Origin: Smittium culicis
Lineage: Eukaryota > Kickxellomycota > Harpellomycetes > Harpellales > Legeriomycetaceae
Length of the DNA: 20,829 nucleotides
Assembly (NCBI GenBank): GCA_001970855.1
Contig: LSSN01000489.1
Coordinates: 1-20,829 of the forward strand
Direction of reading: 5' to 3'
Part shown: positions 10,624 to 20,000 of the stretch, piece after piece
Position numbering within the stretch: position 1 is the first letter of the stretch
Layout: the number at the start of each line of letters is the position of its first letter
Position numbers and translations under genes: made by a program
The notes under the pieces: model-generated
Database searches by the model: none
Told to the model about the DNA's origin: nothing
Seen by the model: the letters and a program-made list of their open reading frames with translations, nothing else

Positions 10624-10637
10624 TTTATTTATTTATT
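10624..10637 (-). terminator. Overlapping AATAAA polyadenylation signals at the KRE6-like stop codon
   Basis: On the minus strand the sequence AATAAATAAATAAA gives three overlapping AATAAA hexamers. The TAA stop codon at 10629-10631 lies inside the array. If used, the signal would leave a very short 3' untranslated region. Confidence 0.5.
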
Positions 10638-12533
10638 GCACCCTTTATTAATATCGTATGACGGTGTACCGTAACCAGTTTGGTTCCAGTATCTCAAGTC
10701 CTTATTATAGTATGCACGAGGGTGGTCCATTATGTACTGAGCGGTGGGTCTATCTTCAGGATCGCATGACAATCTGATGTTATTAGGATCTTGGTACAAG
10801 CGTACATAGTCAAACTGTAAATTAGCAGGGAATTTGATGTTTTCAAAGTCGATAGCGCCAAAGCTGTTCGAAAATCCAAGATTTAGGAGAATGTACATTG
10901 GTTCTTCAGGGATTACACGCTGGCCAACTTTAGATGAAGGGTTTGGGCCTACAGCTTTTGAATCAACACGGAATGTAGGTTGTTGGTTTACATAGTATTG
11001 AATGAAGCCATTTGGTCCAGGAATGTATTCAAACCCATATACACCAAACTCGTTACCACCACTTACAGAGTTGTCAACATAGTGGACAGAGGAGACAGAT
11101 TGCTGTAAAAACCCTCCGGTATAGGTGTTAGGAATAGTAGTTCCGACTCGAGGGGAAGAAGAATTGGGGAATACGACGTCTTTGAAAGTTGTGTAGTTAT
11201 TATTGAGCGTGTATTGATGATCAAACGGAGCAACTTGTAAACTCATTGAGAGAGATTGTAAACCACCCCATTCTACAGTTCCTTCAAAAATATCTATTTC
11301 AGGGGCTCCTCTGCCAATTCCTGGAGAAGGGTGGTCACCACTGCATACGCAAGCGTTCAAACGTTGGCCTGGGAGCCTAGATATATACGAATTTGTTTGA
11401 TTTGGAAGAACTCCAGAATCACAAGTATTATATGTATATGGCCATCTATATCAGAGCAGAAATAGGATAATTAAAATTGTTAAAACTATTGGTAAAAATT
11501 ATTGATTGAATTGAAGTAAAGAGTAAATAAAAAAAAGTTCTTACAATCCGTCATTTGTAGCACCATATCCAGCCCTACCAAGGTTTCCTAGAGTCCAAGC
11601 AGCTGGCCAATATCCAGGAACTTTTCCATCGCCTGGAAAAGATGCCCTAACTTCAATGTAGCCGCCTTGAAAGCAGAATTTATTCCATGAGTTGAGCATT
11701 CCACTAGTGTAGTTGAAAGGCTCGACAGTAACTTTATTTTCGAGGGTTAGGATTAATTTTCCGTTTTTGGTAGTAGCTTGTTCAGGTGAGTAATATTCCA
11801 AATCATTTGTACCATAATAGTGCAAATCTTGAGCCTCCCTATATAAAAAAGAAGATTGAATTATTTAAAGAAAGTAATGCTATGGTCATTTTTTTTTTAT
11901 TAAGAAGGGATAAAAAAGTAAGGTGTGAGTAAAGTTAAATTACCATATACTATCTTCACCAGGCCCGAATTTTCTTCCATCAGTATTAAATTCGTCACTA
12001 AAAACGAGTTTAAGTTTTTCGCCATTAATGTTGGTAAAAAAACCAGCTGAAGCAGGAGTTTCAGGGTCAATTGGTAGCACTTTTGGAACCAGGGGTTGGC
12101 CTTTAGACGAAGAATTTTTAGCCATAGCGATATATTCGTAGTCAGATTTAGAGAATACGCTTAGACCTGTAGGGTCATAAGGAGCCTTTGATTTATTCTT
12201 GGTTTGCGATAAAATGATAGGAATTAAGAACACCATGACCACTAAAACCGCAGTTAGAATCAGGGCAGCCCTGTTGAGGGTTGTGAAGCTGAAAAAATCT
12301 GCGAGTCTAGACTTGAATGAGGATCTTTTCCTACTATTTGAATTTTCGGGTTCAATGAAATCATCACTTGGTCTGCGGGCAAATAACGTTTCTTTTCGTG
12401 GAGGCAGAATTTCAAATCTCGAGACAATACTGTCTTTATCAATAGTAGCGGTTGATGGGTAATTACTGTTGTAAAAGTTAGGCCTGTAATAACCCGAATT
12501 TCGAGGGGTACCGTTATTTCTATTAGGGTCCAT
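10629..12533 (-). CDS. KRE6: Kre6/Skn1-like beta-glucan synthesis protein, GH16 type II membrane protein
   Basis: The family is required for cell-wall beta-1,6-glucan assembly and has a glycoside hydrolase 16 (concanavalin-like) fold in the lumen. The exons are 11944-12533, 11545-11838 and 10629-11445. The introns (105 and 99 bases) have donors GTAATT and GTAAGA and both end TATAG. Both are phase 2 and rejoin as Trp197 and Leu295. The product is 566 residues: a basic cytosolic tail (1-88), one membrane anchor at about 89-109 and a lumenal catalytic domain from about 175. Family landmarks are LVFSDEFNTDGR, DLHYYGTNDLEYY, GYWPAAWTLGNLGRAGYGAT, PGQRLNACVCSGDHP, then APEIDIFE with putative catalytic Glu344 and Glu349 around Asp346, and FDYVRLYQDP near the C-terminus. 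Several NxT/S sites lie in the lumenal part. It is shorter than yeast Kre6 (about 720), mainly because of a short N-terminal tail. I cannot tell KRE6 from SKN1 orthology. Confidence 0.95.
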
Positions 12534-13340
12534 ACTTTCTATACTTTTTTTTTATCTGGTTAAAAGCGTTATCTTTTTTTTTCTCCAGGAAAAATGAATT
12601 AAATGATTAATCAAAGAAGCTGAATATAAAATGACGAATTTCTATATCAAATTGTAAATATAATCATTAATGAGATACTTTAGCGGTAGAAATAATATTT
12701 GTTAAAGTATAAATTAACATGAAGATCAAAAAGATACTAGAATTAGTAAGGGGGATACTATAAATAAAAGAATTATTTCAACTATAAAAAGTATAAATAT
12801 ATTAAGTGATTATTATTACCCTTTTTTATCTAAAAAAAATTTGTTAAGGCGTCTGATCAGAAACTAAATGGGACTGGTATTATCGAAGTTTTCGTTAAAA
12901 AAATAAGCAGCTAGGATTGTTTGAAGTTATGATTTCTTTTAATACAAAATCCGGAAAATATCAAAACCACAAGAACGGTAGAGATAGTATATGTAGAATA
13001 TGAGGTTGGATCTTAATCGTAAAATGAGTATTGGTGCTCAACTTTAATATTTAGCTGATCAATTAATTAGATAACAAACAATCAGATATGTAGGTATTAA
13101 GCTTAGCGTTAAAGGTATGGTAAACTGAGAAAGTGATAATCAAAATTCTGGTGCGTATGGTTGTAAGAGAGATATCAGATAATATATATGTTATTTTATA
13201 ATAGGTAGCGAAGAGGAGTATAATGTATGTTTGATATCAAAGAAATAAGATAAGATGTAAAGAAGGGCAATGTTATTTAAGAAGGGGAGTTTATGGAATT
13301 GGATTATAATTATACTTTTTTGATTTTAGGAATTTATTCT
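12534..13340 (-). promoter_or_regulatory. Upstream region of the KRE6-like gene with pyrimidine-rich patches
   Basis: Read in the gene's direction, this flank has CT-rich patches such as CCCCTTCTT near 13287 and TACTCCTCTTCGC near 13215. TATA-like words occur near 13195 (TATAAAA) and 12795. The leader just before the ATG is A-rich (AAAAAAAAAGTATAGAAAGT), as is usual in fungi. CT-rich blocks upstream of transcription starts are common in fungal promoters, so this is a reasonable but unproven assignment. No coding region is supported here. Confidence 0.3.
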
Positions 13341-13370
13341 AAACTTTAATTAAAAGGAACATGAATGAAA

Positions 13371-13773
13371 TAGAGTGACTGCGAATATTCTTAGAATAGA
13401 AGCTTTGCTAGCGTTATTCTCGTTTTAGAAAGTCGCCTATATGGAATCGGAATTTAGTGACGTTATCTGATACGCAAAGCTGAATAGCGCTAATAACATA
13501 TCCCAACAACCGCCAGAATTATGTAATCATGTACACAGAATTTAACATATCACAAATCAGTAGAATAAATATGCTCAAAATGTTAGTCCATGTTGGTCTC
13601 ATTGGATAGCTATGTCTATATCTATCAGGTTACCTAATCATAGTAGCGAATATTTGCCTTAGACTGGGCATTTATGCCTCTATTTGCGAACAAATCAACT
13701 TTAAAGCTTATTTGGATATTTCAGGATCGATAGACTATTATTTACCAGTTCTATCATCCAAACAACCCTTTTG
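13371..13773 (+). other. Less AT-rich stretch with broken open frames, possible gene relic
   Basis: Two plus-strand frames stay largely open. One runs from about 13489 to 13773 (some 95 codons) with a single TAG near 13610. Its second half reads YLSGYLIIVANICLRLGIYA and further hydrophobic sequence. The other covers about 13375-13540 with two stops and includes KVAYMESEFSDVI and SQQPPELCNH. I recognise neither, and there is no consistent start, splice or stop structure. This could be an eroded gene or chance. Confidence 0.18.
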
Positions 13774-14440
13774 AGTGAACTAAACCAAACTATACTTTTT
13801 ACCTCTTGCTTTTTATTATTAGTATCATGACGATACGTTTCATCATAGCTGCGATATGTGAATACTTTATTGCAAATTTTTTTCTTCTCTACTGTATAAG
13901 CATTCAATTTTTTATATGGAGGAGGAATTTACAGCGTAAAACAAAGACGAGTTTAAAAATCGCACAAATCTGCCTTTACGAAATTAGCAATACTTGCTTT
14001 AATTTTTGGCATATAAACTGAACATATTGAAATTCCAACTGTTTTCGCCCAATAGTATTATATTTTTTTTAAACTGATAGGGCCAATAAATACTATTCTC
14101 GGCAAAGATGTCTCTTAATTCAGATTTTCCCATTTATCGCCGACAAATATTTGGGCAATCTAAAAGCTTAATATAGTAATAAGCTCTCATTGTGAAAATT
14201 AAATTATAGTCGAATTTGATTTGCTCTTTAACTAGGTTACAGTTGAACATCGCCTCTAATCAATTAGATAAACACTATAGAAGCATTACATATATTTGTA
14301 ATGTAATCTATTCAAAGTTGATAATAGAAATAGAAAAATTAGCACGAGCATACAAAACTTAAATTAAAATCGAAAATACACTGTTCATAATCTCCTTATT
14401 TTTTAAAATTATAAAAAATACTAACTAATAAGAAGTATAT
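13774..14440. other. AT-rich intergenic stretch
   Basis: A 71-codon plus-strand frame at 13806-14021 exists, but its Ile/Phe-heavy composition is what T-rich noncoding DNA gives, and it has no recognisable domain. A perfect yeast-type branch-point word, TACTAAC, lies at 14419-14425, 28 bases upstream of a TTTGCTAG acceptor-like site. No gene could be assembled from it. Confidence 0.4.
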
Positions 14441-14482
14441 TATTCTTTGCTAGACATACGCCTGACTGGTGGCTCGATTATT

Positions 14483-14523
14483 TCAACGAATTTGATTTTG
14501 TTGGATCAGGCTTTATTCGTTGA
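14483..14523. repeat. Inverted repeat / hairpin with 9-base arms
   Basis: TCAACGAAT at 14483-14491 is the exact inverted complement of ATTCGTTGA at 14515-14523. Within the 23-base loop, TGAT and ATCA could pair again. A second, imperfect pair of arms, AACTAATAAGAAGT (14423-14436) and ACTTCTTAGT (14523-14532), flanks it. It may be a structured RNA, a remnant of a small inverted-repeat element, or chance. Confidence 0.6.
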
Positions 14524-14561
14524 CTTCTTAGTAACATCAGCCTGCTAGAAATAGTACTTGC

Positions 14562-14573
14562 GGGGGGCGGGGG
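14562..14573 (+). repeat. G-run cluster G6-C-G5
   Basis: Six G, one C and five G in otherwise AT-rich DNA, followed by a short GTTGG / CCAAC pair at about 14581-14601 that could fold. One of several G/C homopolymer clusters in this window. Confidence 0.8.
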
Positions 14574-14601
14574 TTCTTACGGTTGGTAATTGGACCCCAA
14601 C

Positions 14602-15596
14602 TCTTTTATTTACTCAAAAAATAGACTATCAGAAAAATTTATTGGTAAAAGCATATTAGTTTTTACATGCCTTGCCCCAACTGTACTACTTTAAAATTTT
14701 ACTTTACTAAACATTATCTGCTAAATTAACGTACCAGATTTACTCCATTCACAACAATAAAAAAAAAAGCTACAATGGACAACTTTTTCCAAAAATCTGA
14801 AATTATTTTTTATTGAAACCAATGTGTTTGCAAAGTGAATTTATAGCTGATAATAAAATTGAAATGAATGGTATGAATTATTGGCTGAAAATATTGTTTA
14901 ATTCTATGCGCGAGTTCTTTTTCAACAATTTTTATTTCTCTATCCATTTGGAAGGCAGAGATCAAATACAGAGCTTTGATTTAGCTTAAAAATATTGAGA
15001 CTGATTAATTTGAATAGAAGCTCGGCTTTTAAACTTGCATATTTTATTTAGCAATTACTATTTGCTAAAACAATTAATCTTGTTATTTATTGGCTATTGA
15101 TCATTTATGCGATTTGGTACACTATAAAACTTTGTTCCTAAAAAGAACTCTTTTAGTAAAGAATCTCCCATATTGGAGACTCTGAGCTAAATAAATTATT
15201 TTTTTGGCGTATATTTATTGGACCAAACGCTTATAATTATTACATTTTTCAGCAGAATTGAGACGACGTTTTGATTTATTATAACCTCACTAATTATTCA
15301 AACATTATTTGCTATAAATTATTCTTTTTAGTTATTCGATAATTATTTTTATCAAATCTCATTCCCTGTTACTCTTTTTGTATAATCGCGATATCTTTGC
15401 AAATAATTCTCCATACAATTTGCTGCCCTCATAAGGTATACCCTAATTAATAACTCATTCATTTTTAATCACTGAATTTTATTAGTACTGTAACAATAAA
15501 AGAAAATATAATGGTAAAGAAACTAAAAAAATACTAAAGCTGGTACAAGGCATAAGAAAGCTAATATTCTAATCCAAATAAATTTCCCTTACCTGT
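14602..15596. other. AT-rich intergenic stretch
   Basis: AT-rich DNA without long open frames, RNA genes or repeats that I can identify. Confidence 0.6.
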
Positions 15597-16030
15597 CTAC
15601 CTGATGCGTACCCCTAAAGGGAAATGTGACCAATCAACTAACCGAAAGATACACCTAGGTATTGCTTCGAATATGGTATATTTCTGAACTTGCAAGCAGT
15701 TATTGAATTAAGCTCGTTCCAGAAAAATCGAATTCGGTGATATCATTGAACTATCTGGTTAGAGCCTTACATCCAACAGGATTTATAAAAAAAAAAATAG
15801 GCACCTGCCCAAACGCGGTGCTAACAGACCTGAATCTCCTACAATAAACTACTAAACGGCTGAGATCCGTATTGCTGTCACCCGCTTTCTTGTGTACAAG
15901 AGGTTGTCCCCAACTGTGCTAAACGAATCAGTTTCTCCTGCTTCTAAGTAGTCCCCCCACCCCCTCCCCTGGACTCGCCGCCCTCCAGAACCGCTGACCG
16001 TTACATCCACTATCCGCAACTGAATATAAT
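15597..16030. other. Less AT-rich island without a clear gene
   Basis: Its composition rises well above the flanks, most strongly at 15807-16020. Several frames stay open for 40-70 codons on both strands. The longest is a minus-strand frame of about 69 codons ending near 15859 that includes GETDSFSTVGDNLLYTRKRV and sits behind a TTATATTCAG acceptor-like site. Plus-strand frames in the same place are also fairly open, so the coding strand is undecided. I recognise no protein. A decayed gene, a mobile-element fragment or a noncoding RNA are all possible. Confidence 0.25.
15953..15983 (-). other. Potential G-quadruplex-forming tract
   Basis: On the minus strand the G-runs read G3, then 11 bases, then G4-A-G5-T-G6. 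Four runs of at least three G meet the loose quadruplex pattern with one long loop. Folding is inferred from sequence only. Confidence 0.45.
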
Positions 16031-16381
16031 GTAAAGATATCTGGAATTTTAGTATAGCACTTCAATAAAGCAATATTTCACTTTTTTTTACCCTTTCCAG
16101 CGCAACACCCTTTAAAAAAAATCGAATTTACTGATTCGCTAATTATTTTAAAGCAAATTTATTATTTGCTGCAATATTACAATACACCAATATTTCTTAA
16201 GGCTTGAGAATACGCGTTTTATAATCGAACACAGCTGCCTACATTTGTTAAATCGAAAATAGTCTACCGCCATTCAAAAATGGCTAAAGCTCCCTAAGCT
16301 TCGCGCACGGACGTTTTTCACTTCTACGAGGAACTTATTCACTGCTTTCGTGTATTATTTCCTCGCCTAATTATTTATTAG

Positions 16382-16431
16382 CCAGTCAAAGTGATACACT
16401 CGCATAAATATGTGCGAGATTACTTTGATGG
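16382..16431. repeat. Strong 50-base hairpin (about 19 paired bases)
   Basis: The left arm at 16382-16404 pairs with the right arm at 16413-16431 across an 8-base loop (TAAATATG). The outer part CCA-TCAAAGT pairs with ACTTTGATGG with a one-base bulge. The inner part CTCGCA pairs with TGCGAG after a three-base bulge (ACA). One pair is G-T. Pairing of this length is well above chance. It could be a structured RNA, a regulatory hairpin, or the tip of a small inverted-repeat element. Confidence 0.8.
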
Positions 16432-16854
16432 AACAAAACCTTTCCTAGTAAAAATTTCCTACTAATTAGTGTTGCCTTTATTTTAGATTTGATTAGAATT
16501 TATCATTGACTGGTTTATCCGATTCAATTAATAGCTTTACCTAATTAAAATAAGCAAATAGAATTTCTTTGAAAAAAAGTTCCGCTTCGACTAAGAGTCT
16601 CCCCATAAAAATGTAAATTATTCGAATTTTTGGGAATCAAATGTCCTAGTTTAATCAACATAATTATAGTTTTTAATTATGGAAGCGGTATAAATGGCTG
16701 AAAAATGAACCTAAATTAAGACTAATGAGCATATGAACGATCTAAATATTGTTCTAGGCTTTTAATACTTTTATTTTTTCAGAAAATTATAAAATGGTGA
16801 TTTTTCTGTTAGATTAATTATTAAAGAATAGTGTTCTCAAAAAGATCATGAACA

Positions 16855-16867
16855 CCCCCCCCTCCCC
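16855..16867 (+). repeat. C-run cluster C8-T-C4
   Basis: Eight C, one T, four C in AT-rich DNA. It resembles the minus-strand reading of the run at 9837-9846 and part of the tract at 15960-15969. Confidence 0.8.
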
Positions 16868-16949
16868 TTGTCATATTTCATAGCAATATTTCATCAGCCT
16901 TTTAGGCAACGTGAAAATAAAGAACTTACAACATTTTAAATATCAATAT

Positions 16950-16955
16950 TTTATT
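16950..16955 (-). terminator. Candidate polyadenylation signal of the Bro1-family gene
   Basis: AATAAA on the minus strand, 92 bases beyond the TAA stop codon of the Bro1-family gene. The spacing fits a fungal 3' untranslated region. Confidence 0.4.
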
Positions 16956-17046
16956 AATTTAATAATAGAATCATGAGAAAATTGAAAAACAGAAAAATTC
17001 AAAGTCTTAAACGGAAAGTATAATTTATATAACGGAAGGGCGTTCC

Positions 17047-20000
17047 TTAATCCAGTAACGACTTGTTCCTGTTTTTGATAAATTCAGGATCGTTATTTGG
17101 AGGTTGAGAACTTTGATTATTTGCAGGATTATAGTATTGTTGGTACTGTGGTTGCTGTTGCGGGATAGGTTGGTATGCCTGAGCAGGATTAATGTTGGGA
17201 TAAGAATTGATGTTATTTCCAGAATAGCTATTTTGTGAATATTGATGGGCTTGCGTTGCTTGATTTTGATAGCTATTATAGATATTTTGAGTGGTTTGTG
17301 GATATTGCTGCTGGGAATAAGAGCTTGGCTGTTGGTTATAATTACTGTGAGATTGATTCGTTGATGGGCGTGAATTATTAAAGGGTGCGTTATTGTTTAT
17401 CGGATAATTATAATTATTAGAATTGTTAAAATTCTGGGTACTTTGAAAAGCAGGAAGAGATTGATTTTGCGGGGAGAAATTGTTAGACTCATTTTTGGGA
17501 TTGTTGTTTGGAGCGTAGTACTGAGGAGTTAGGTTTGTATAATTTTGAAAAGAGGATGTCTGTAAATTGGAAACAGGCTGTTGAGCTTGGTGGTTGATTA
17601 TGGGCCTGGAGAAATGCTGCTGATTCTGCTGAGGTTGGTAAGTATTGCTAACATTGTTACTTTGGTTTGCCATATTATAATATTGAGCTTGTTGTGTTTG
17701 TTGGTTTAAAGGACTAAAGAGTTGTTGGGGCTGGGAATTTTGTACCGTTGGTTGAGGTCGAGTACTATCTGGGGCAGGATGAAAATTACTTTGGTAGGTA
17801 TTTTGAGGCAAAACAGGATTATTATGTACTTGTGGTGAGATATTTTGATCAAAAGTCTGTAGATTTCTACCTGGGTGCAGTGGCACAGCGTTAGGAGTAG
17901 GATAGCCGGCAGGTTTCTCAAGTTGATAAGGCAAGGGGTCATTAGGAGCAGAAGTGTTTGTTACTTGGTTCAAAGGCTTTCCTAAAAATTCTTGGTTAAG
18001 GTTATTGTTGCTTTGTTGAGGGTTTGTATAGTAGTTTTGAGAGTGGCGAACAAAATTACTTTGGCTTTGGTTGTTAAAAGTATTTTGAGAGCTAGAAGAA
18101 ATAAGTTGAGCAGGAGAGCTAAAATCATTAAATGTTTGATGTTGAGGTTGGGACTGGGATTGTATAGGATGTTGGGAGGATGGGTAAGCAGAAGAATTAG
18201 AAATCGGTGCTTGCTGGATAAATTGAGAATTAGTAGGCATCTGTGAATTATTAGGGACATTACTTGCAAAGCTGGATGAGCGTTGACTAATATATGCGCT
18301 TTGATTTTGAGATAAGTTATTTATTTTTTCCAGATTTTGATTAGGCGCTACGTTATAAAAAGAACTTGAAGAGCTATTAAATGAGCTTTCTATTTGATTG
18401 TTAGTATTGGTGTTGTTATTTCCGCTATGAAGATAACTTTGGCTTGAGGGAAGCTGATTTGTGGGACCGTTATTAATTGCTGGAATAGAATCGTCAACCA
18501 TCTGCATAGCCTTTTTATATCTTTCATCGAGTCTAGAGTAATTAAATGAACTGTTTTGAACATTGCTAGGAATTCTGTTTGTTAGTGCGATTGGGCTGCT
18601 AGTATGATTGAATTCGCTGGTTGAAATTTTAGGAATTTGGTCAGAAAAACTTTGGTTATAATTGTTTGATCCAGATATAGACATGTTTTCCATAGTTTGT
18701 GATATATTATTTATTGGTTGGTAAATATTAGTAGAAATTGGGGTTGGATTATACACATAGCTTTGGCTATTATTTTTATCTGATAAGTTGTCAGTATTTT
18801 TACTGGAGTTAATGGTAGTACTATTGCTTGAAGGTTGGTTTGTTTGAATATTCGTCGATTGACTAGAGCTGTTTACAAGATTTTCCACTTTAAAGAAAAT
18901 TTTATTAACTTCACTGTTTAGTTCACCATAAAATTTAATACCAGATCTGATAGGAGAAATGATAGATTCCAGAGTTTCACATGCGAGAGATAAGTTACTT
19001 TCGATCATTTCACAGCCAGAATCCAAAGCCATTTGAAAGGCATAAACATGTTTTATTTGATTATTATCGTTTATTGATTTTATGAGGCTAGCTAAAAACT
19101 TTACGAGGCTCTTTTTTTCAAAATCAATATCTGAAAGTTGACTTATCAAAGGTTCAAACTTGTTAATCTCTTCTTTAAAAAGTTCTGTATCGTTTGATTC
19201 TATTCCAGAGCCATTTGGAGGATTAAGCATCAAAGCAGATGATATATCGTCATCTCGAACATGAGCCTTAAGCCTTTCAAAAACTTCTTGGTGATTAGAT
19301 TTGAGGAAGTTTGCTTTATCGTTACACGATTTTAAGTCACCTATGAGCTTTTTAAGGCTATTTAGTTCATTATCTGAACCGCTGATTCCATCGTCGATAT
19401 CCAACAAGTTTACAGTTTTAGTGTTGTCACTTTCTGAGATGTTTATATTAGCGTTTTTTATGTGATTTTTTAGGAATGAAAAAGAGTAATCGTAAAGGGT
19501 TACGGGCTTCTTTAGAACTTTTAAATAGGGCAAGACATTAGATTGGTATCTTTGAAGGACAGATGAATCAGATTCTTTTGCAGAGGTTTGCTTATTGATA
19601 CATTCTTTGAAAGATGAGTAAATTTCTGAGTACTCTGAAGAGCTTCCACTAGAGTTCGATTGAAAAGAAGACAATTTGTTCAAAGCCAAAGAGCAGTTAT
19701 CAATGTTAATATCAGATTTAGATTTCAATCTAGAAAGTTGAGAAACTAAATCTTCAATTATCAAAGAAGATTCGTTAGAATTTTCAACGAGAGATTTGAG
19801 AGTTTTATGCGGAGTTGAATATTTTTTTAACTCACCTTCTTCAAACGAAGAGGGGCTGTCAAGATATGCTTCGAATTTGTTAATGATTTCAGATAACTTC
19901 ATAAATGACAAAGAGTTATCAAACTCGGATTGAGACAAATCGAGCTTGTCTTGCTCAGAACGAAGAAGTTGTGAGAGCTCTTCACTATAAATCGATGCAC

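Larger units (their letters stand above)
16031..16949. other. Intergenic stretch downstream of the Bro1-family gene
   Basis: Mostly AT-rich. It contains the strong hairpin at 16382-16431 and a C8-T-C4 cluster at 16855-16867. A minus-strand ATG frame of 42 codons near 16155-16285 is within chance length and matches nothing that I know. Confidence 0.45.

Noticed and set aside
12199..12462. Frames on both strands overlapping exon 1 of the KRE6-like gene
   Set aside because: They are shadows of the secure coding frame.
13701..14021. Two overlapping frames of about 70 codons on opposite strands
   Set aside because: No recognisable domain, composition typical of T-rich noncoding DNA, and a non-ATG start for the minus-strand frame.
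15590..15610. CTTACCTG resembling the 5' end of U1 snRNA
   Set aside because: Only eight bases match, and the following sequence has none of the U1 stem-loops.
17706..18269. Alternative frames inside the Asn/Gln-rich part of the Bro1-family gene, including a plus-strand frame at 17992-18246
   Set aside because: The repetitive codon composition of the true frame keeps other frames open; these have no independent support.
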